This document shows positions 24,530 through 34,597 of a stretch of 64,000 nucleotides of DNA, piece by piece; position 1 is the first letter of the stretch, and every line of letters begins with the position of its first letter. The translations under genes were made by a program, and so were the position numbers. The notes beneath the pieces were generated by a model. It did not search any database. It worked only from the letters and a program-made list of their open reading frames with translations, and was not told the DNA's origin. The stretch is from Paucihalobacter ruber (GTDB lineage: Bacteria > Bacteroidota > Bacteroidia > Flavobacteriales > Flavobacteriaceae): assembly GCF_006494535.1 (NCBI RefSeq), contig NZ_VHIQ01000002.1, forward strand, positions 372,001 through 436,000, read 5' to 3'.

Positions 24530-26218
24530 ATGATTAAACAAAAAATTAACGGACGAACAAGAGCACAGGAAAGTACCAGCGCCATAGAGCGTATGTACAT
24601 TACTATGAGACACTTGTTTAATCGCGGGTTTTACAAACCCATGGGTATTTCTGGGGAAACATTAAGAGAAGCCTTGTTGCTGCTTAGACCTGAAATTTAT
24701 GGTACCATAGCAGAAGAAAAAACAGAGTTAGACGGGTTACTTTATGTAATAGATAGACTTCCGGAAGGTATAGAAGAGTGCCGGTTTATCAATCTCACCA
24801 GTGATGAGGGCTACTCAGAATCGCATTTTAAAGCCATTATTCCACCTAAAAGAAGAAGAAATTGCTATCGCATAGACGATGAGCAAATGAATATTGAAAT
24901 CACCCGAGGCAGATCTGAAATTTACGACATACTAACGCATCTCACATTCTTGTTTATTGAATCGCATAAAATTGCTAAAAAAGTAATTATTTCAGAAGAT
25001 GGTGCCACCACCAGAGATTGGATAAAGTTGGAGCAGGCGGTTGCCTCAGGCAACAAACTCACTTTGCAAGAGCGCGAAGTTGCCTTAACACACACAGGTA
25101 ATATTTTAGGCCGAACTTTTCATGAATTAAAAGTAAGTCATGCGCAATTTGCCACTAAAGACAAACCAGAAAGGCTATTGCAAATTATATATTGGTTAGG
25201 AAAACTAGCCATTGAAGAAGTAATAGAGAATAAAAAACGAACCATTACATTTAGTCCGGTTTTAAGAGAACGTTTAGGGCATCATATCCATGGAGAAATA
25301 TGGGCCGACAACATTAAAAGTGAGCTTAAAAAACTTAATTTGTTAGACAGGCCAGTACACATTATTAGCGCTAATATGCATAGTGTGATGAATGCATTTT
25401 TTGCCCCTGAAGCATTGAAAGCTGTTTTAAAAAACCAAAGCAACTTTAAAATGTATGAAGCCTTGAGTTTAGAAGAAAATGAAGCGCTTCGCAATAAAGT
25501 AAAAAAAGTAGCGTTGCAGAATGGAATGACGTTTATCCCGGATCAATCAGGGACTAATATAGACGTGCAAATTTTTGACACTTCAAAATTGAAGATAAGT
25601 GATTTAGATTTGCCGGTGAGCGAAAAAGTAGTTTCAAAAAACCAACCAGTTATCATTGTAATGGACTACGCTTTTGGAGAACAAGCCTATGAGACTATTG
25701 ACGAGCTTCTAAAGCCCGTAAAAAACAATGGTGTAAAAACCCATTTAAATATAGAGTCTATTTCAATTATGGGGAAAGCCGGTATTTTAGATGGAAAAAA
25801 AGGAGATGTGATGATACCTTCGGCACACATTTTTGAAGGTACAGCCGATAATTACCCGTTTAAAAACGAACTTTCCAAAAACGATTTGCAAGCCTGTGAT
25901 GTTGATATTTTTGAAGGCACCATGGTAACAGTATTGGGTACATCACTTCAAAATAAAGATATTTTAAAATTCTTTAAAGACTCTACATGGAATGTAATAG
26001 GTCTTGAAATGGAAGGTGTACACTACCAAAAGGCCATTCAGGCGGCTTCTAAAATAAGGTCTAGCATCAACGAAAATGTTAAAGTAAGGTACGCCTATTA
26101 CGCTAGTGACAACCCATTAGAAACCGGCAGTACTTTAGCCTCCGGCGGATTAGGAACTACCGGCGTAAAACCAACTTACGTCATCACGAGAAAAATAATA
26201 GAACAAATACTTAACTAA
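24530..26218 (+). CDS. Uncharacterised protein with nucleoside-phosphorylase-like C-terminus (possibly DUF6909)
   Basis: The 562 residues have no signal or membrane segment. The N-terminal 330 residues are helical and unfamiliar. The C-terminal part shows motifs that resemble the PNP/MTAN superfamily in order: SIMGKAGILDGKKGDV (about 412-427), GTMVTVLGTS (about 464-473), GLEMEGVHY (about 491-499) and YYASDNPL. In PNP-type enzymes the EMEG Glu binds ribose and an Asp after SD serves the base. I recall similar flavobacterial proteins as DUF6909 but cannot confirm this. AMP nucleosidase has a comparable N-domain plus PNP-fold layout. The function is unknown. Confidence 0.6.
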   Translation: MIKQKINGRTRAQESTSAIERMYITMRHLFNRGFYKPMGISGETLREALLLLRPEIYGTIAEEKTELDGLLYVIDRLPEGIEECRFINLTSDEGYSESHFKAIIPPKRRRNCYRIDDEQMNIEITRGRSEIYDILTHLTFLFIESHKIAKKVIISEDGATTRDWIKLEQAVASGNKLTLQEREVALTHTGNILGRTFHELKVSHAQFATKDKPERLLQIIYWLGKLAIEEVIENKKRTITFSPVLRERLGHHIHGEIWADNIKSELKKLNLLDRPVHIISANMHSVMNAFFAPEALKAVLKNQSNFKMYEALSLEENEALRNKVKKVALQNGMTFIPDQSGTNIDVQIFDTSKLKISDLDLPVSEKVVSKNQPVIIVMDYAFGEQAYETIDELLKPVKNNGVKTHLNIESISIMGKAGILDGKKGDVMIPSAHIFEGTADNYPFKNELSKNDLQACDVDIFEGTMVTVLGTSLQNKDILKFFKDSTWNVIGLEMEGVHYQKAIQAASKIRSSINENVKVRYAYYASDNPLETGSTLASGGLGTTGVKPTYVITRKIIEQILN

Positions 26219-26224
26219 CTTAAT

Positions 26225-27304
26225 ATGAGCCATAAATTACCTGTTGAATCGAATAACAAGCCGATACAGTCTTCTAACAATGAAGAGATAGATTTGGGTC
26301 AATTGTTTAATGCCATAGGTAGATTGTTTGAGAAGTTTTTTAATTTCATTGCAAGTATCTTCAAAGGGATTTTCAAACTTATAATTTTAGTTTTAAAACC
26401 TTTTGTTGAAAATATTAAATTAATATCAGCTGTCATTCTAATATCAGCGATTATTGGTTATTTTTTAGAAAGAGCCCAGACACCTGTTTATTACTCTGAA
26501 ATGCTGGTGCAGCCTCATTTTGAGTCCAAGTATAAGCTATCAAATAACATTAATTATTTTAATGGTCTTATAAAATCTCAAAAGATTAATGAATTATCAA
26601 AAATATTTGAGATTGATTCTGCTCAAGCAGCTTCGTTAATCAACTTTGAGTTAACTGCGGGGCCTGAAACCTCAAATACTATTCTGCTAGAATATAATGA
26701 TTATATAAAAACCATTGATACCTCTCTTACATCTGTTGTGAGCTTTGAGGATTATGCTAAGAACAGAGATATCTTGTCAGGAGTCATTTTTGTTGTAAAA
26801 GCAAGATCAAAAGACAATAATATTTTTCCAAGACTAGAAAAAGGTTTTGCTAAAACCTTTGAAAATCCTTACTCTAAAAAATTAAAAAAAGTTAGAGATT
26901 CTACAATTCAAATAAAGAAAGAGTCATTTAGTAAAGAACTTGAAAGATTGGATACACTGCAGCGCATCTATTTGGAGTTAAAGAAAAATGAGGCTGAAAG
27001 TGGTGCCTTTAAATTGGGTAGTAATGGTGCTTTTCCAATGCAGTTAGAAAGAACTGAAACCAAAGAGTACGATTTATTTCAGGAAGAACTAAAAGTTAGA
27101 CGAGCCATTAGAGCTTTAGATGAAGAATTAATTAAAGAAAGTGTTTTCTATGACATAATCGCCGGTTTTGAAGAAGAAGGAAGCCTAGACACAGGGCTGT
27201 TAAAAAACAGAATAGTGATGTTACCCTTGATTGCTTTAGGACTAATGATCTTATCATTTTTATCCTACAATATTTTTATTTTTATCAAAAACTATGAAGC
27301 ATAA
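26225..27304 (+). CDS. Wzz-like polysaccharide chain-length or co-polymerase protein
   Basis: The 359 residues have two hydrophobic segments, about residues 68-85 and 335-353, enclosing a long periplasmic helical region, the standard topology of Wzz co-polymerases. An acidic/hydrophobic N-terminal region precedes the first helix. Wzz sets the length of polysaccharide built by Wzy. There is no cytoplasmic kinase domain. It overlaps rfbB by 11 bp and starts the polysaccharide locus 6 bp after the previous gene. The Wzz name rests on topology and context, since sequence motifs are weak. Confidence 0.65.
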   Translation: MSHKLPVESNNKPIQSSNNEEIDLGQLFNAIGRLFEKFFNFIASIFKGIFKLIILVLKPFVENIKLISAVILISAIIGYFLERAQTPVYYSEMLVQPHFESKYKLSNNINYFNGLIKSQKINELSKIFEIDSAQAASLINFELTAGPETSNTILLEYNDYIKTIDTSLTSVVSFEDYAKNRDILSGVIFVVKARSKDNNIFPRLEKGFAKTFENPYSKKLKKVRDSTIQIKKESFSKELERLDTLQRIYLELKKNEAESGAFKLGSNGAFPMQLERTETKEYDLFQEELKVRRAIRALDEELIKESVFYDIIAGFEEEGSLDTGLLKNRIVMLPLIALGLMILSFLSYNIFIFIKNYEA

Positions 27305-28313
27305 ATCATTGCTTATAACAGGTGGCGCGGGATTTATTGGGTCAAATTTTATTATAGACTTTCTTAAAAAACATCAAAGTACACAAATTATTAATTTAGA
27401 CAAGCTCACTTACGCGGGTGAGCTTTCTAATTTAGATGAGATTAAGAATTTTGATAATTACCGGTTTATTCAAGGAGATATTTGTGACAGATCCTTAATT
27501 GAAGATTTATTTAAAGAGTTTGAATTCGATGGTGTCATCCACTTTGCAGCAGAGTCTCACGTTGATAATTCTATCGAAAATCCTGACGCGTTTATTCAAA
27601 CCAATGTTTTTGGCACGTTTAATTTATTAAACATAGCTAAAAATCACTGGATGTCAGCACCGTTTCAATTTAATAAAAATTGTGAGCACAAGCGTTTTCT
27701 TCATATCAGTACCGATGAAGTATATGGCACCTTAGGGGAAACCGGTTTGTTTACAGAAGAAACACCTTACGCACCCAACAGTCCGTATAGCGCATCTAAA
27801 GCTTCATCAGATTTTATTGTTCGAAGCTATTTTCACACTTACGGAATGAACGTAGTCACCACCAACTGCTCTAACAATTACGGTCCTAGACAACACGACG
27901 AGAAATTAATTCCAACCATCATTAGAAAAGCAATTAACAATGAATCCATTCCAATTTATGGAGACGGAAAGAATGTGCGCGACTGGCTTTTTGTGAATGA
28001 TCATTGTGAGGGTATCCAATTAGCCTTTTTTAAAGGAGCCTCAGGTGAAACCTATAATATTGGAGGTAGAAACGAACGCAACAATTTGTATATTGCCTCT
28101 AAAATTTGTGATATTTTAGATGAGTTGGTTCCCCAAAATGAGTCTTATAGAAATCAAATAACTTATGTGAAAGACAGACCGGGCCATGATTTTAGATATG
28201 CTATTGATGCCACAAAAATTGAAATCGAATTAGGATGGAAGGCCGACGAAAACTTTGAATCGGGTATTCAAAAAACCGTAAGCTGGTACTTAAAAAAATA
28301 CAATAAATCATGA
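27294..28313 (+). CDS. rfbB: dTDP-glucose 4,6-dehydratase
   Basis: RfbB converts dTDP-glucose to dTDP-4-keto-6-deoxyglucose, step two of dTDP-L-rhamnose synthesis. The SDR features are [10 protein letters not shown] near the N-terminus for NAD binding, [20 protein letters not shown] and [10 protein letters not shown], containing the YxxxK pair. Length 339 is normal. It overlaps the Wzz-like gene upstream by 11 bp and rfbA by 4 bp, so it is part of a tight operon. Confidence 0.97.
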   Translation: MKHKSLLITGGAGFIGSNFIIDFLKKHQSTQIINLDKLTYAGELSNLDEIKNFDNYRFIQGDICDRSLIEDLFKEFEFDGVIHFAAESHVDNSIENPDAFIQTNVFGTFNLLNIAKNHWMSAPFQFNKNCEHKRFLHISTDEVYGTLGETGLFTEETPYAPNSPYSASKASSDFIVRSYFHTYGMNVVTTNCSNNYGPRQHDEKLIPTIIRKAINNESIPIYGDGKNVRDWLFVNDHCEGIQLAFFKGASGETYNIGGRNERNNLYIASKICDILDELVPQNESYRNQITYVKDRPGHDFRYAIDATKIEIELGWKADENFESGIQKTVSWYLKKYNKS

Positions 28314-29167
28314 AGGGAATCGTATTAGCCGGAGGTTCCGGAACCAGATTACATCCATTGACAATAGCCGTAAGTAAACAGTTAATGCCTGTTTACGATA
28401 AGCCCATGATTTATTATCCCATTTCAACCTTGATTTGGTCTGGAATTCGGGAAATTTTAATCATTTCAACACCTCAGGATTTACCATTATTTCAAAAATT
28501 GTTGGGTGATGGTTCTCAATTGGGTTGTGAATTTCATTATGCCTCACAAGAACACCCCAATGGCTTAGCAGAAGCTTTTTTAATTGGCGAAGGTTTCATT
28601 GAAAATGATAAAGTAGCCTTGATTTTAGGAGATAATATTTTTTATGGCTCTGGTTTATCCAATTTATTGCAGAGCAATAACAATCCCGATGGTGGTATTA
28701 TTTACGCGTATCATGTGCAAGACCCAGAACGTTATGGTGTTGTAGACTTTGATAATGAAGGTAAAGCCATATCTATTGAAGAAAAACCAAAAAACCCCAA
28801 ATCAAATTATGCAGTTCCCGGTATTTATTTTTACGACAATGATGTGGTTAGAATTGCCAATGAAATTAAACCAAGCCACAGAGGTGAATTAGAAATTACA
28901 GATGTTAATAAGGCTTATTTAAAACAAGGCAAATTAAGTGTTAGTATACTCGATAGAGGGACAGCCTGGCTTGATACAGGAACATTTAATTCTTTGGTAC
29001 AGGCCACCAATTTTGTTCAGGTAATTGAAGAACGTCAAGGCCTAAAAATAGGCTCTATTGAGGAAGCTGCTTATAGCATGGGTTTTATTGATAAAAAACA
29101 ACTTCACCATTTAGCTGAGCCATTGTTGAAAAGTGGTTATGGTAATTACCTATTAACGTTAAAATAG
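28310..29167 (+). CDS. rfbA: Glucose-1-phosphate thymidylyltransferase
   Basis: RfbA couples glucose-1-phosphate with dTTP to make dTDP-glucose, the first step to dTDP-L-rhamnose. The N-terminal nucleotide motif [16 protein letters not shown] and [17 protein letters not shown] are diagnostic; LGDNIFYG and the DTGTFNSL region near the end are present. The protein has 285 residues. It is directly adjacent to rfbC. Confidence 0.97.
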   Translation: MKGIVLAGGSGTRLHPLTIAVSKQLMPVYDKPMIYYPISTLIWSGIREILIISTPQDLPLFQKLLGDGSQLGCEFHYASQEHPNGLAEAFLIGEGFIENDKVALILGDNIFYGSGLSNLLQSNNNPDGGIIYAYHVQDPERYGVVDFDNEGKAISIEEKPKNPKSNYAVPGIYFYDNDVVRIANEIKPSHRGELEITDVNKAYLKQGKLSVSILDRGTAWLDTGTFNSLVQATNFVQVIEERQGLKIGSIEEAAYSMGFIDKKQLHHLAEPLLKSGYGNYLLTLK

Positions 29168-29719
29168 ATGACAGTAGAGAACTCCAATTTAAAAGACTGT
29201 TTTATCATTCACCCCAGAGTTTTTGAGGACGACAGAGGCTATTTCTATGAAAGTTATAATAAACAAGGCTTTAAAAAAAAAACAGGATTAGACATAGATT
29301 TTGTTCAAGATAACCAATCGCAATCTTCAAAAGGTGTATTAAGAGGATTACATTTCCAAGTTGGAGATTATGAGCAGGCAAAACTGGTAAGAGTCATTAA
29401 AGGTAGTGTTTTAGATGTTTGTGTGGATTTAAGAGAAAATTCAGAAACTTATTTAAAGCACTTTACGCTGATACTTTCAGAAGAAAATAAGAAACAATTA
29501 TTTATACCCAGAGGTTTTGCACATGGTTTTTTAGTGTTGGAAGACAACACCATTTTTAGTTATAAATGCGACAATTATTATCATAAAGAATCAGAAAGAG
29601 GTATTATATACAATGATCCTGATTTGGCAATTGATTGGCGATTCGAGAATTCACAACTATTAATTTCAGATAAAGATAAGGTCTTACCAAGCCTACAAAA
29701 ATATCAGAAGCAGAGATGA
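29168..29719 (+). CDS. rfbC: dTDP-4-dehydrorhamnose 3,5-epimerase
   Basis: RfbC epimerises dTDP-4-keto-6-deoxyglucose at C3 and C5. The cupin fold of 183 residues has the RGLHFQ active-site His region, DVCVDLRENSET and IPRGFAHGFLVLED, all conserved in the family. It starts at the base after the rfbA stop and overlaps rfbD by 4 bp. Confidence 0.97.
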   Translation: MTVENSNLKDCFIIHPRVFEDDRGYFYESYNKQGFKKKTGLDIDFVQDNQSQSSKGVLRGLHFQVGDYEQAKLVRVIKGSVLDVCVDLRENSETYLKHFTLILSEENKKQLFIPRGFAHGFLVLEDNTIFSYKCDNYYHKESERGIIYNDPDLAIDWRFENSQLLISDKDKVLPSLQKYQKQR

Positions 29720-30570
29720 ATGTACTGGTAACAGGAAGTAACGGACAGTTAGCTTTAACCATAAAAGCGTTGTTTGACGAAAACAAGAAAGGAATCAATT
29801 TTATTTTTAAATCTAAAACCGAATTAGATATAACTAGTAGTGGCAATATTCATGAGTTTTTCGACAACAATACACTAGATTATTGCATCAACTGTGCAGC
29901 ATTTACTAATGTAGAACTGGCAGAAACAAAAAAAGAAGAAGCCTTTACCATCAATTCAGATGCTGTTAAAAATTTAGCCTTAGCCTGTAAGAAACAAGGT
30001 ATTGTTCTCATCCACATCTCAACCGATTATGTTTTTGACGGCGAAAGTTGCAAACCCTACAAAGAAACAGACCCAACTAACCCCATTAACGTTTATGGCA
30101 GTTCTAAATTAGAAGGTGAACGCCACATTATGGCCAATTTAGAACAATATTTTATCATCAGGGCGTCATGGCTTTATTCGGTTTTCGGACATAATTTTTT
30201 TAAAACAGTAGTCAAAAAGATAAATAATAATGAGACCATGAGTGTTGTCAACTCTCAGCTTGGCACTCCTACAAGTTGCGAAGATTTGGCTAGATTCATA
30301 TTCTTTTTAATCTATTCGCAAAGTCGAGATTACGGACTTTATCACTTTGCACCAAACGGCGAAACCTCTTGGTTTGGCTTTGCTTCATACATTGCGAGTC
30401 ATTATAAAAGTGATTTGATTCAACCAGTAGGGTCTTTTAAAACTCAGGCCAGAAGGCCCCAATATAGTGTTCTAGATAATTCAAAGGTCAAGGCAATAGG
30501 TGCGAACATAAGAAATTGGCAAATCGCTGTAGATGACGTTGTCATTAAGTATAAAGAAGGCCTTTCTTAG
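29716..30570 (+). CDS. rfbD: dTDP-4-dehydrorhamnose reductase
   Basis: RfbD makes dTDP-L-rhamnose, the last step of the pathway. The NAD(P) motif VTGSNGQLA is at the N-terminus, STDYVFDGE is conserved, and VYGSSKLEGE carries the YxxxK pair. The 284 residues are typical. Its ATG overlaps the rfbC stop (ATGA). It ends the first operon block; a promoter lies before gmd. Confidence 0.96.
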   Translation: MNVLVTGSNGQLALTIKALFDENKKGINFIFKSKTELDITSSGNIHEFFDNNTLDYCINCAAFTNVELAETKKEEAFTINSDAVKNLALACKKQGIVLIHISTDYVFDGESCKPYKETDPTNPINVYGSSKLEGERHIMANLEQYFIIRASWLYSVFGHNFFKTVVKKINNNETMSVVNSQLGTPTSCEDLARFIFFLIYSQSRDYGLYHFAPNGETSWFGFASYIASHYKSDLIQPVGSFKTQARRPQYSVLDNSKVKAIGANIRNWQIAVDDVVIKYKEGLS

Positions 30571-30593
30571 GAAGTTTTAATGAAACTTAGGGC

Positions 30594-30623
30594 TTGATTA
30601 AACTAACAAAAACAATACATTTG
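30594..30623 (+). promoter_or_regulatory. Promoter for gmd-fcl
   Basis: TTG at 30594-30596, a 19-nt spacer and TACATTTG at 30616-30623 match the Flavobacteriia consensus exactly. The start codon is 38 bp downstream. Confidence 0.7.
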
Positions 30624-30660
30624 CAAATCACGACGTTAAATTATAGTTTTAAGGTATACT

Positions 30661-31779
30661 ATGAATAAAAAAACAGCACTTATTACGGGAGTAACCGGAC
30701 AAGATGGCGCTTATTTAAGTGAATTTTTGTTGAAAAAAGGATATGTAGTCCACGGTATTAAAAGAAGATCTTCAATGTTTAATACCGATAGAATAGATCA
30801 CCTATACCAAGACCCGCATGTAGAAAATCAGAATTTCTTTTTACACTACGGAGACCTAACAGATAGTACCAATCTAACAAGAATCATACAAGAAGTACAG
30901 CCAGACGAGATTTACAATTTGGCGGCCATGAGTCATGTTCAGGTTTCTTTCGAAATGCCAGAATATACCGCAAATTGCGATGCTTTGGGGACATTGCGAA
31001 TTTTGGAAGCCATTCGGTTGTTGGGCATGGAGAAGAAAACAAGAATCTATCAAGCCTCAACTTCTGAGCTTTACGGCAAGGTTCAAGAAATTCCACAAAC
31101 CGAAACCACGCCATTTTATCCAAGAAGTCCTTATGCTGTAGCTAAAATGTACGCTTACTGGATTACCGTTAATTACAGGGAAGCCTATGGTATTTACGCA
31201 TGTAATGGCATACTTTTCAATCATGAATCTCCAATAAGAGGTGAAACTTTTGTTACCAGAAAAATCACCAGAGCCACGTCGAAAATAGCGCTAGGCTTGC
31301 AAGATAAATTCTATTTAGGGAATTTAGATGCCAAACGAGATTGGGGTCATGCTAAAGATTATGTAAGGATGATGTGGATGATTTTACAAGCAGACCAACC
31401 CGAAGATTGGGTAATTGCCACAGGAAAAACAACCTCAGTGCGCGACTTTGTTAAAATGAGCTTTGCACATATTGGTGTTGAATTAACTTTTGAAGGTAAA
31501 AACGAAAATGAAAGGGGATATGTTAAGTCCTGTAATAACCCTTTATATCAATTAGAAATAGGAAAAGAAGTGGTAGCAGTAGATCCAAAATATTTTAGAC
31601 CAACAGAGGTAGATTTGCTAATAGGAGACGCCACAAAAGCAAAAGAAAAATTAGGCTGGGTACCACAATACAACCTAGAAAATCTTGTTGAAGACATGAT
31701 GACCAGTGATTTAAAATTAATGGAAAAGCAGCAGTACTTAAAAGAAGGCGGGTACAAGATTAAAAATTACTTCGAATAA
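30661..31779 (+). CDS. gmd: GDP-mannose 4,6-dehydratase
   Basis: Gmd converts GDP-D-mannose to GDP-4-keto-6-deoxymannose, the entry to GDP-L-fucose. The [16 protein letters not shown]-terminus and [16 protein letters not shown] are diagnostic, and [10 protein letters not shown] carries the YxxxK pair. The 372 residues match the usual length. It is followed by fcl with a 9-bp gap and has its own promoter. Confidence 0.97.
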   Translation: MNKKTALITGVTGQDGAYLSEFLLKKGYVVHGIKRRSSMFNTDRIDHLYQDPHVENQNFFLHYGDLTDSTNLTRIIQEVQPDEIYNLAAMSHVQVSFEMPEYTANCDALGTLRILEAIRLLGMEKKTRIYQASTSELYGKVQEIPQTETTPFYPRSPYAVAKMYAYWITVNYREAYGIYACNGILFNHESPIRGETFVTRKITRATSKIALGLQDKFYLGNLDAKRDWGHAKDYVRMMWMILQADQPEDWVIATGKTTSVRDFVKMSFAHIGVELTFEGKNENERGYVKSCNNPLYQLEIGKEVVAVDPKYFRPTEVDLLIGDATKAKEKLGWVPQYNLENLVEDMMTSDLKLMEKQQYLKEGGYKIKNYFE

Positions 31780-31788
31780 ACATTTGTG

Positions 31789-32859
31789 ATGAACAAAGAT
31801 TCAAAAATTTATGTGGCCGGTCACCGCGGATTGGTAGGAAGCGCTATTTTAAAAACGCTTCAAAGTAAAGGTTACACTAATGTCATTGGTAGAACTAGCT
31901 CTGAATTGGATTTAAGCAATCAAGTGGCCGTTCAGAAATTCTTCTCATCCGAAAAACCAGAATACGTTTTTTTAGCCGCAGCCAAAGTAGGAGGAATCGT
32001 TGCTAACAACATTTACAGGGCAGATTTTATCTATGAAAATTTGATGATTCAAAATAATGTTATTCATCAAAGCTACTTAAACGGTGTTAAAAAGCTACTT
32101 TTCTTAGGGAGTACTTGTATCTATCCTAAGGATTGTCCCCAACCCATGAAAGAAGAGTATCTATTAACTAATACACTTGAGTACACTAACGAACCTTATG
32201 CCATTGCTAAAATAGCCGGCATTAAAATGTGCGAAAGTTATAATCTACAATACGGTACCAACTTCATATCGGTAATGCCAACCAATCTTTATGGCCCTAA
32301 CGATAATTTTGATTTAGAGAAATCGCACGTATTACCGGCACTTCTCAGAAAAATTCACCTTGCTAAATTGCTAAGCGAAAATAAAACAGAAGAAGTTTTA
32401 AAAGATTTAGGCTTAAAAAATCTGGAAGAAGCTACAGATTACCTCTCGAAGTTTGGAGTAACGGCGCACAGTGTAGAGGTTTGGGGGAGTGGTAAACCTA
32501 GAAGAGAATTTTTATGGTCTGAAGACATGGCCGATGCATGCGTGTTTTTAATGGAAAAAGGAGATTTTAAAGACATAATAAACTCTTCCCCTAGGGAAGA
32601 TGCCGAAGGCAGTGGGTATGAGATTAGAAATACGCATATTAATATTGGAACCGGTGAAGATATTTCCATTAAAAATTTAGCAGAAATTATTAAAGACATC
32701 GTTGGTTTTAAAGGAAATTTAGTTTTTAATATCGATAGACCCGATGGGACGATGCGAAAGTTAACAGATGTTTCAAAGTTAAATAGTTTGGGATGGAAGC
32801 ATAAACTTTCATTAGCGGATGGAATTGAGAATATATATAATTGGTATATTAATAAATAA
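31789..32859 (+). CDS. fcl: GDP-L-fucose synthase
   Basis: Fcl (WcaG) epimerises and reduces the Gmd product to GDP-L-fucose. The N-terminus has YVAGHRGLVGSAI, and PYAIAKIAGIKMCE carries YxxxK with the usual catalytic Cys/His region. ATG 31789 is preferred over GTG 31786. Length is 356, about 35 longer than E. coli Fcl, because of an insert (about 200-225, LLSENKTEEVLKDLGLKN), a feature I believe recurs in Bacteroidota. Confidence 0.95.
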   Translation: MNKDSKIYVAGHRGLVGSAILKTLQSKGYTNVIGRTSSELDLSNQVAVQKFFSSEKPEYVFLAAAKVGGIVANNIYRADFIYENLMIQNNVIHQSYLNGVKKLLFLGSTCIYPKDCPQPMKEEYLLTNTLEYTNEPYAIAKIAGIKMCESYNLQYGTNFISVMPTNLYGPNDNFDLEKSHVLPALLRKIHLAKLLSENKTEEVLKDLGLKNLEEATDYLSKFGVTAHSVEVWGSGKPRREFLWSEDMADACVFLMEKGDFKDIINSSPREDAEGSGYEIRNTHINIGTGEDISIKNLAEIIKDIVGFKGNLVFNIDRPDGTMRKLTDVSKLNSLGWKHKLSLADGIENIYNWYINK

Positions 32860-33135
32860 AAAATCTCCAATTTAAGCTGAGATTACACATATTATTATTT
32901 GAATTTTAAATATATGAAATAGAATCTAAAATTAAAACCAACAAACATCGACAAATTACGTAGAATAAAACAAATAAATTATCAATCTGATCACTCAAAA
33001 GCAATAAATTAAAGTAACCATAACCATCAATGACAGATATTTATTGCGTCAATTATTTTACAAACAACTTAACTCTTTTTGATCCTGTTTCTTACAAAAC
33101 AGGTGCAGCAAAAATGGTGTTATAATATCGACAAA

Positions 33136-33702
33136 ATGAAAAACCTAATAATTTATATTCTTTTGACATGTTCTATTTCGTTTAGTTGCAGAAACAACAC
33201 AAAAAATCAACCTCCTCAGGTTGAAAAGCCAATAAACGAACAATTTTATACTAGTGATTTTTCAGATAACTTTAATGTTGAATTAGAGGTAAAAGTATCA
33301 AAAGACGATGTTTTCAGTGTTTTTTACTTAACTGATTCATTTGAGAAATATTTTATTGGAGAGCAAGCTATTGGAGTGTCAGTAAAAGGGAGCGAAACAA
33401 TTCAAAACATTAGAATTGAACTTCCTAAGGATACAATCCCGACTAGGCTTAGAATAGATTTTGGTAATAATTCTGAACAAAAAAACATCGAATTAATTGC
33501 AATCAAATTTATATTTGAAGACAAGAATTTAATAATTTCAGATTCTATATTTTCAAAATATTTTGAACCAAATATTAATGTTGAGCCAGAAGAATACACT
33601 AAAATTATTAGACTAAAAGCTGATGCTGAAGGCAAATATGATCCTTATATAATTGGGAGAGTCTGGTTAAATCGGAAATTGGAGAATTTGACCAATTATT
33701 GA
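33136..33702 (+). CDS. Predicted lipoprotein of unknown function
   Basis: From ATG 33136 the protein has 188 residues with a lipoprotein signal (MKNLIIYILLTCSISFSCRN, lipobox SFSC). The longer frame to 33079 lacks a good start. The mature part is beta-rich (LEVKVSKDDVFSVFYLTDS, then GVSVKGSETIQNIRIELPKD), like a carbohydrate-binding or adhesin-like sandwich, but I recognise no family. It opens the AT-rich block after fcl (276-bp gap) and precedes sugar-modifying genes. A surface polysaccharide-linked role is only contextual. Confidence 0.6.
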   Translation: MKNLIIYILLTCSISFSCRNNTKNQPPQVEKPINEQFYTSDFSDNFNVELEVKVSKDDVFSVFYLTDSFEKYFIGEQAIGVSVKGSETIQNIRIELPKDTIPTRLRIDFGNNSEQKNIELIAIKFIFEDKNLIISDSIFSKYFEPNINVEPEEYTKIIRLKADAEGKYDPYIIGRVWLNRKLENLTNY

Positions 33703-33751
33703 AATTCTTTTTATTATCAAATAAATTTACCCGATTGCAAAAACATATAAA

Positions 33752-34525
33752 ATGAAAAAATCTCTAACAGAAATAGCCAATCATTTCGGAACTGATAAAG
33801 GAACCGAAGGCCCAAGTCAAAAATGGAATCCTCATAATTATACAGATATTTATGAACCATATTTGGATAATTTTAGGGAATCTCATATTAACTTTTTAGA
33901 AATTGGTTTGGGAGTTACCGGAAAGAATTGGAGAGCCGATATAGTACATGGCAAAAATTCAGGAGGCGCTTCAATTAAAATGTGGTATGAATACTTCAGT
34001 AATGCTAAAATATTTGGAATTGATATTAATGAATGTTCATACCTGGACAATGATAGAATTAAAACTTTTGTTATTGATCAGGGAACTATAAAGCAACTGG
34101 ACTACTTTATGGAGAAATCAGGAATCGATGAATTTGATATAATTATTGATGATGGGAGCCATATTCCAGACCACCAGCAAACATCTCTCAGTTATTTTTT
34201 TAAAAAACTAAAAAAAGGAGGGTTGTATATTATTGAGGATTTATTAGACAATGGTATTGGCGATAATAAATCCGGAAGAATGTCGAGTAATAAAGTAGTC
34301 AATACTAGAAATGTTCTAAAACAATTTTATTTAACAGGTAAATTTTCGACTCCAAATATGTTATCTGATGAGGCCTACCTTGCATCGAATATTGAATGGA
34401 TTCGGTTTCATGCACCAGAAAAGTCTATTAAATACAAGTTAGGAAAAAGCATTTTTCACCCAATTGGTAAAAAATATTATTATAAAAAGGATTCAGAAAA
34501 AGTTTGTGTAATCAAAAAGAAGTGA
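33752..34525 (+). CDS. Sugar O-methyltransferase-like SAM enzyme (MycE/ElmM-like)
   Basis: The 257 residues include ANHFGTDKGTEG and FLEIGLGVTGKNWRADIVHG, then FGIDINE and DIIIDDGSHIPDHQQTS. The LEIG...GID...IDDGSH order is seen in macrolide/tetracenomycin rhamnosyl O-methyltransferases and cephalosporin hydroxylase-like proteins. IDDGSH supplies metal and SAM contacts in that group. Its place between fcl and a flippase suggests methylation of a polysaccharide sugar, plausibly rhamnose or fucose. Confidence 0.72.
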   Translation: MKKSLTEIANHFGTDKGTEGPSQKWNPHNYTDIYEPYLDNFRESHINFLEIGLGVTGKNWRADIVHGKNSGGASIKMWYEYFSNAKIFGIDINECSYLDNDRIKTFVIDQGTIKQLDYFMEKSGIDEFDIIIDDGSHIPDHQQTSLSYFFKKLKKGGLYIIEDLLDNGIGDNKSGRMSSNKVVNTRNVLKQFYLTGKFSTPNMLSDEAYLASNIEWIRFHAPEKSIKYKLGKSIFHPIGKKYYYKKDSEKVCVIKKK

Positions 34526-34597
34526 ATTTTGAAACCGTCTATATAATGGTTCAATTAATTTTTAATAACCTGTAAATAATTAAACCTTTTGCATTTA

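Noticed and set aside
32439-32870. 143-residue minus-strand ORF over the end of fcl
   Set aside because: The plus-strand Fcl sequence is conserved and complete; the minus frame looks like a shadow.
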